Source: Alphaproteobacteria bacterium (GTDB taxonomy: Bacteria; Pseudomonadota; Alphaproteobacteria; Rickettsiales; JAFLCR01). Taken from it: a stretch of DNA of 25,420 nt. Positions within the stretch are counted from its first letter, which is position 1. Each line of letters opens with the position of its first letter. The translations under genes were made by a program, and so were the position numbers. The stretch covers positions 1 to 25,420 of the forward strand of contig JAFLCR010000003.1 in the NCBI GenBank assembly GCA_017302755.1, read 5' to 3'. A model generated the notes under the pieces. That model was not told the origin of the DNA. It was given only the letters and a program-made list of their open reading frames with translations, and did not search any database. Shown here piece after piece: positions 23,874-25,420 of the stretch.

Positions 23874-25226
23874 ATGGAAAATCCGCTGGACTGGTGGAAC
23901 CTGGAGGCGCCTCGGTATACGAGCTACCCCTCAGCGCACCATTTTTCTCCGGCGATGGACGGGAACTGGCATGCCGAGAGACTTGCCGCAATGACGGAGG
24001 CCACCCATGTCTCGGCCTATATCCACATTCCATTCTGCAAGGAATTATGCTGGTTCTGCGGGTGCCACACCAAGATGACCAAGCGCTACGAACCCATCGC
24101 CAGGTATGTGCGGGTGCTTGTCAAGGAATTGGAAATCATCCGGGGGTTCACGGGGGGCAGGGGAAAGCTCAACGGCATTCATTTTGGCGGCGGTTCGCCC
24201 AGCCTGCTTGAGAGGAGTGACCTGCTGGCGATCCTCTATGCGCTGGCCTCCGCCTTCACGCACGATCCCTCGGGCGAGTTTGCGATGGAGCTCGATCCTA
24301 GAACCACCACGGCGGAAAACATCAAGCTGTATGCCGAGCTGGGCTGCAACCGCGTCAGCATCGGCATTCAGGATTTCAACGACGAGGTGCAGCGGGCCAT
24401 TAACCGCCTCCAGCCTTTCGCCATGGTTGCCTCCGTGATGGACACGATCCGCCGGGCGGGCATCAAGGGCATTAACTGCGATCTCATCTACGGCCTTCCC
24501 CATCAGACTCGCGAACGTTTCCTGAGGACGCTGGAAATGACTGTGGCGCTGGCGCCTTCGCGCATCGCGCTGTTTTCCTACGCTCATATGCCGCATCTTA
24601 AGAAACACCAGCGTCTTATCGAGGCTTCCTGGCTTCCCTCGGAAAGGGAGAAGGTGGAGCTTTACGCTCTGGCTGGCGAGTTTCTTGCTTCGGCGGGGTA
24701 TGTCGCGGTCGGCATCGACCACTTTGCGCGGCCTTCGGACACCTTGGCTGCCGCGGCTTCCTCCGGCACGCTCCGGCGCAATTTCCAGGGCTATGTGACG
24801 GATGATACAGAGGTGCTGGTCGGCGTCGGCAGCTCAGCCATCAGCCAGTTTCCCGGCGGCTACATCCAGAACAGCGCCAACACGCCGGATTACAGCGCCA
24901 GGGTAGAGCGCGGGATACTGCCTTCCGTGCGGGGCTGGCGCCACGGCGGTGACGATCAGGCGCGCAAGCACATCATTGATGAGCTGATGTGCTTCATGAA
25001 GGCTGATGTGGAGAAGGCGTGTCGGGCGTTCGCGCTGCCCAAAGACTATTTTGCAGATGAAATACTGGAAATCAGAGAGTTGGAGCGCCGGCACGGCATT
25101 ATCGCCTGTGAAGATGGCCGCAACGTTGTGGTGACGTCCCCCCACCGCATGGCGGCGAGGATCGCGGCATCCGTCTTTGACCGCTACCGCCATGCGGCCG
25201 CGGGAAAATATTCCAGAGTGGCATGA
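23874..25226 (+). CDS. hemN: Oxygen-independent coproporphyrinogen III oxidase (radical SAM)
   Basis: This 450-residue cytoplasmic radical-SAM enzyme decarboxylates coproporphyrinogen III to protoporphyrinogen IX without oxygen, supplying haem during anaerobic growth. PRYTSYPSAHHF near the N-terminus and IPFCKELCWFCGCH at about 52-65 are diagnostic. C55, C59 and C62 bind the [4Fe-4S] cluster, and C64 is the additional HemN cysteine. HFGGGSPSLL, MELDPRTTT, RVSIGIQDF and DLIYGLPHQT follow in the family order, and the C-terminal VTSPHRMAARIAASVFDRY is typical. This distinguishes it from HemW-type homologues, which lack the CxC and the N-terminal region. FNR control through the box at 23798-23811 is likely. 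NarI haems and probably NnrS are expected users of its product. Confidence 0.96.
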   Translation: MENPLDWWNLEAPRYTSYPSAHHFSPAMDGNWHAERLAAMTEATHVSAYIHIPFCKELCWFCGCHTKMTKRYEPIARYVRVLVKELEIIRGFTGGRGKLNGIHFGGGSPSLLERSDLLAILYALASAFTHDPSGEFAMELDPRTTTAENIKLYAELGCNRVSIGIQDFNDEVQRAINRLQPFAMVASVMDTIRRAGIKGINCDLIYGLPHQTRERFLRTLEMTVALAPSRIALFSYAHMPHLKKHQRLIEASWLPSEREKVELYALAGEFLASAGYVAVGIDHFARPSDTLAAAASSGTLRRNFQGYVTDDTEVLVGVGSSAISQFPGGYIQNSANTPDYSARVERGILPSVRGWRHGGDDQARKHIIDELMCFMKADVEKACRAFALPKDYFADEILEIRELERRHGIIACEDGRNVVVTSPHRMAARIAASVFDRYRHAAAGKYSRVA

Positions 25227-25239
25227 CCGGGAGAGAAAA

Positions 25240-25420
25240 ATGTTTCTCAGAATGGATCACTTTCGCGCGCAGCACGCCGAGATATTGGGCCTCATTGCAG
25301 GAATAAGGCGGCTGATGAAACCTGCTGTTGTCCGAAAGAAAACCTTTTTGGTGCAGGGGGCGGTGTCCGAGCTTGTGAACAAGACGTTGGCGCATTTGAT
25401 CATGGAAGACCGGTGGTTGT
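25240..25420 (+). CDS. Hemerythrin-like (HHE) domain protein, N-terminal part (runs off window)
   Basis: The first 60 codons of an open frame begin 13 nt after the hemN stop, with GGGAGAG upstream of the ATG. The product starts MFLRMDHFRAQHAEILGLIA and reaches AHLIMEDRWL at the window edge. H12 and the H52-x-x-x-E56 motif, spaced by helical sequence, fit the hemerythrin/HHE cation-binding family (PF01814), which uses His and acidic residues to hold a di-iron centre that can bind oxygen or nitric oxide. Only about a third to a half of the domain is visible, so the later metal ligands cannot be checked. Close spacing suggests co-transcription with hemN under FNR control. Confidence 0.7.
   Translation, partial: MFLRMDHFRAQHAEILGLIAGIRRLMKPAVVRKKTFLVQGAVSELVNKTLAHLIMEDRWL

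Noticed and set aside
1..25420. CRISPR array, intact insertion sequence or replication origin
   Set aside because: I saw no regularly spaced repeats, no complete transposase and no origin-like cluster of DnaA boxes. Coding sequence fills nearly the whole window.

Overview
The window looks like a chromosomal segment of a facultatively anaerobic, nitrate-respiring, motile alphaproteobacterium. The evidence is GC-rich coding with alphaproteobacterial-style proteins, an alphaproteobacterial class Ia ribonucleotide reductase pair, FNR-type boxes at the respiratory promoters, and an intergenic palindrome of a type often seen in this class. The order cannot be decided from the sequence alone.

Layout. 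Positions 1-1640 hold the 3' end of nrdA and complete nrdB, separated by a large perfect palindrome. A small DUF2269-type membrane protein converges on nrdB (stop codons overlap). Positions 2161-4883 form a tight three-gene operon with two 8-nt overlaps: a DUF4166 protein, a DCC thiol-oxidoreductase/DUF4166 fusion, and a saccharopine-dehydrogenase-like NAD(P) protein. A chemoreceptor (4932-7013) follows, then tRNA-Glu(CUC) at 7095-7169. Just downstream of the tRNA is a short fragment resembling the N-terminus of a tyrosine integrase, cut off where the next gene ends. This looks like the scar of an integrated element.

From 7322 to the right edge almost everything can be tied to anaerobic nitrate metabolism. 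Reading leftward from about 9932 are nnrS (TTG start) and an overlapping PLP-dependent decarboxylase. Divergent from them are an outer-membrane beta-barrel (alginate-export/OprD-like) and a chemoreceptor with a nitrate/nitrite-sensing NIT domain. On the minus strand (23731 to 13498) lies the respiratory block narK1-narK2-narG-narH-narJ-narI, plus a short NifM/parvulin-related protein that appears to have lost its catalytic PPIase core. Divergent from narK1 are hemN (anaerobic haem synthesis) and the start of a hemerythrin-like gene that runs off the window.

Three FNR/DNR-type boxes tie this together: 9991-10004 (nnrS/porin), 20767-20780 (narG) and 23798-23811 (narK1/hemN). Their centres lie almost the same distance (about 69 nt) from the start codons of the porin, narG and hemN. 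Nitrate is probably sensed (NIT receptor), admitted (porin), imported and exchanged for nitrite (NarK1/NarK2) and reduced at the membrane (NarGHI, matured by NarJ). HemN would supply haem under anoxia. NnrS and the hemerythrin may handle nitric oxide or oxygen. No nitrite reductase or NO reductase is present in this window.
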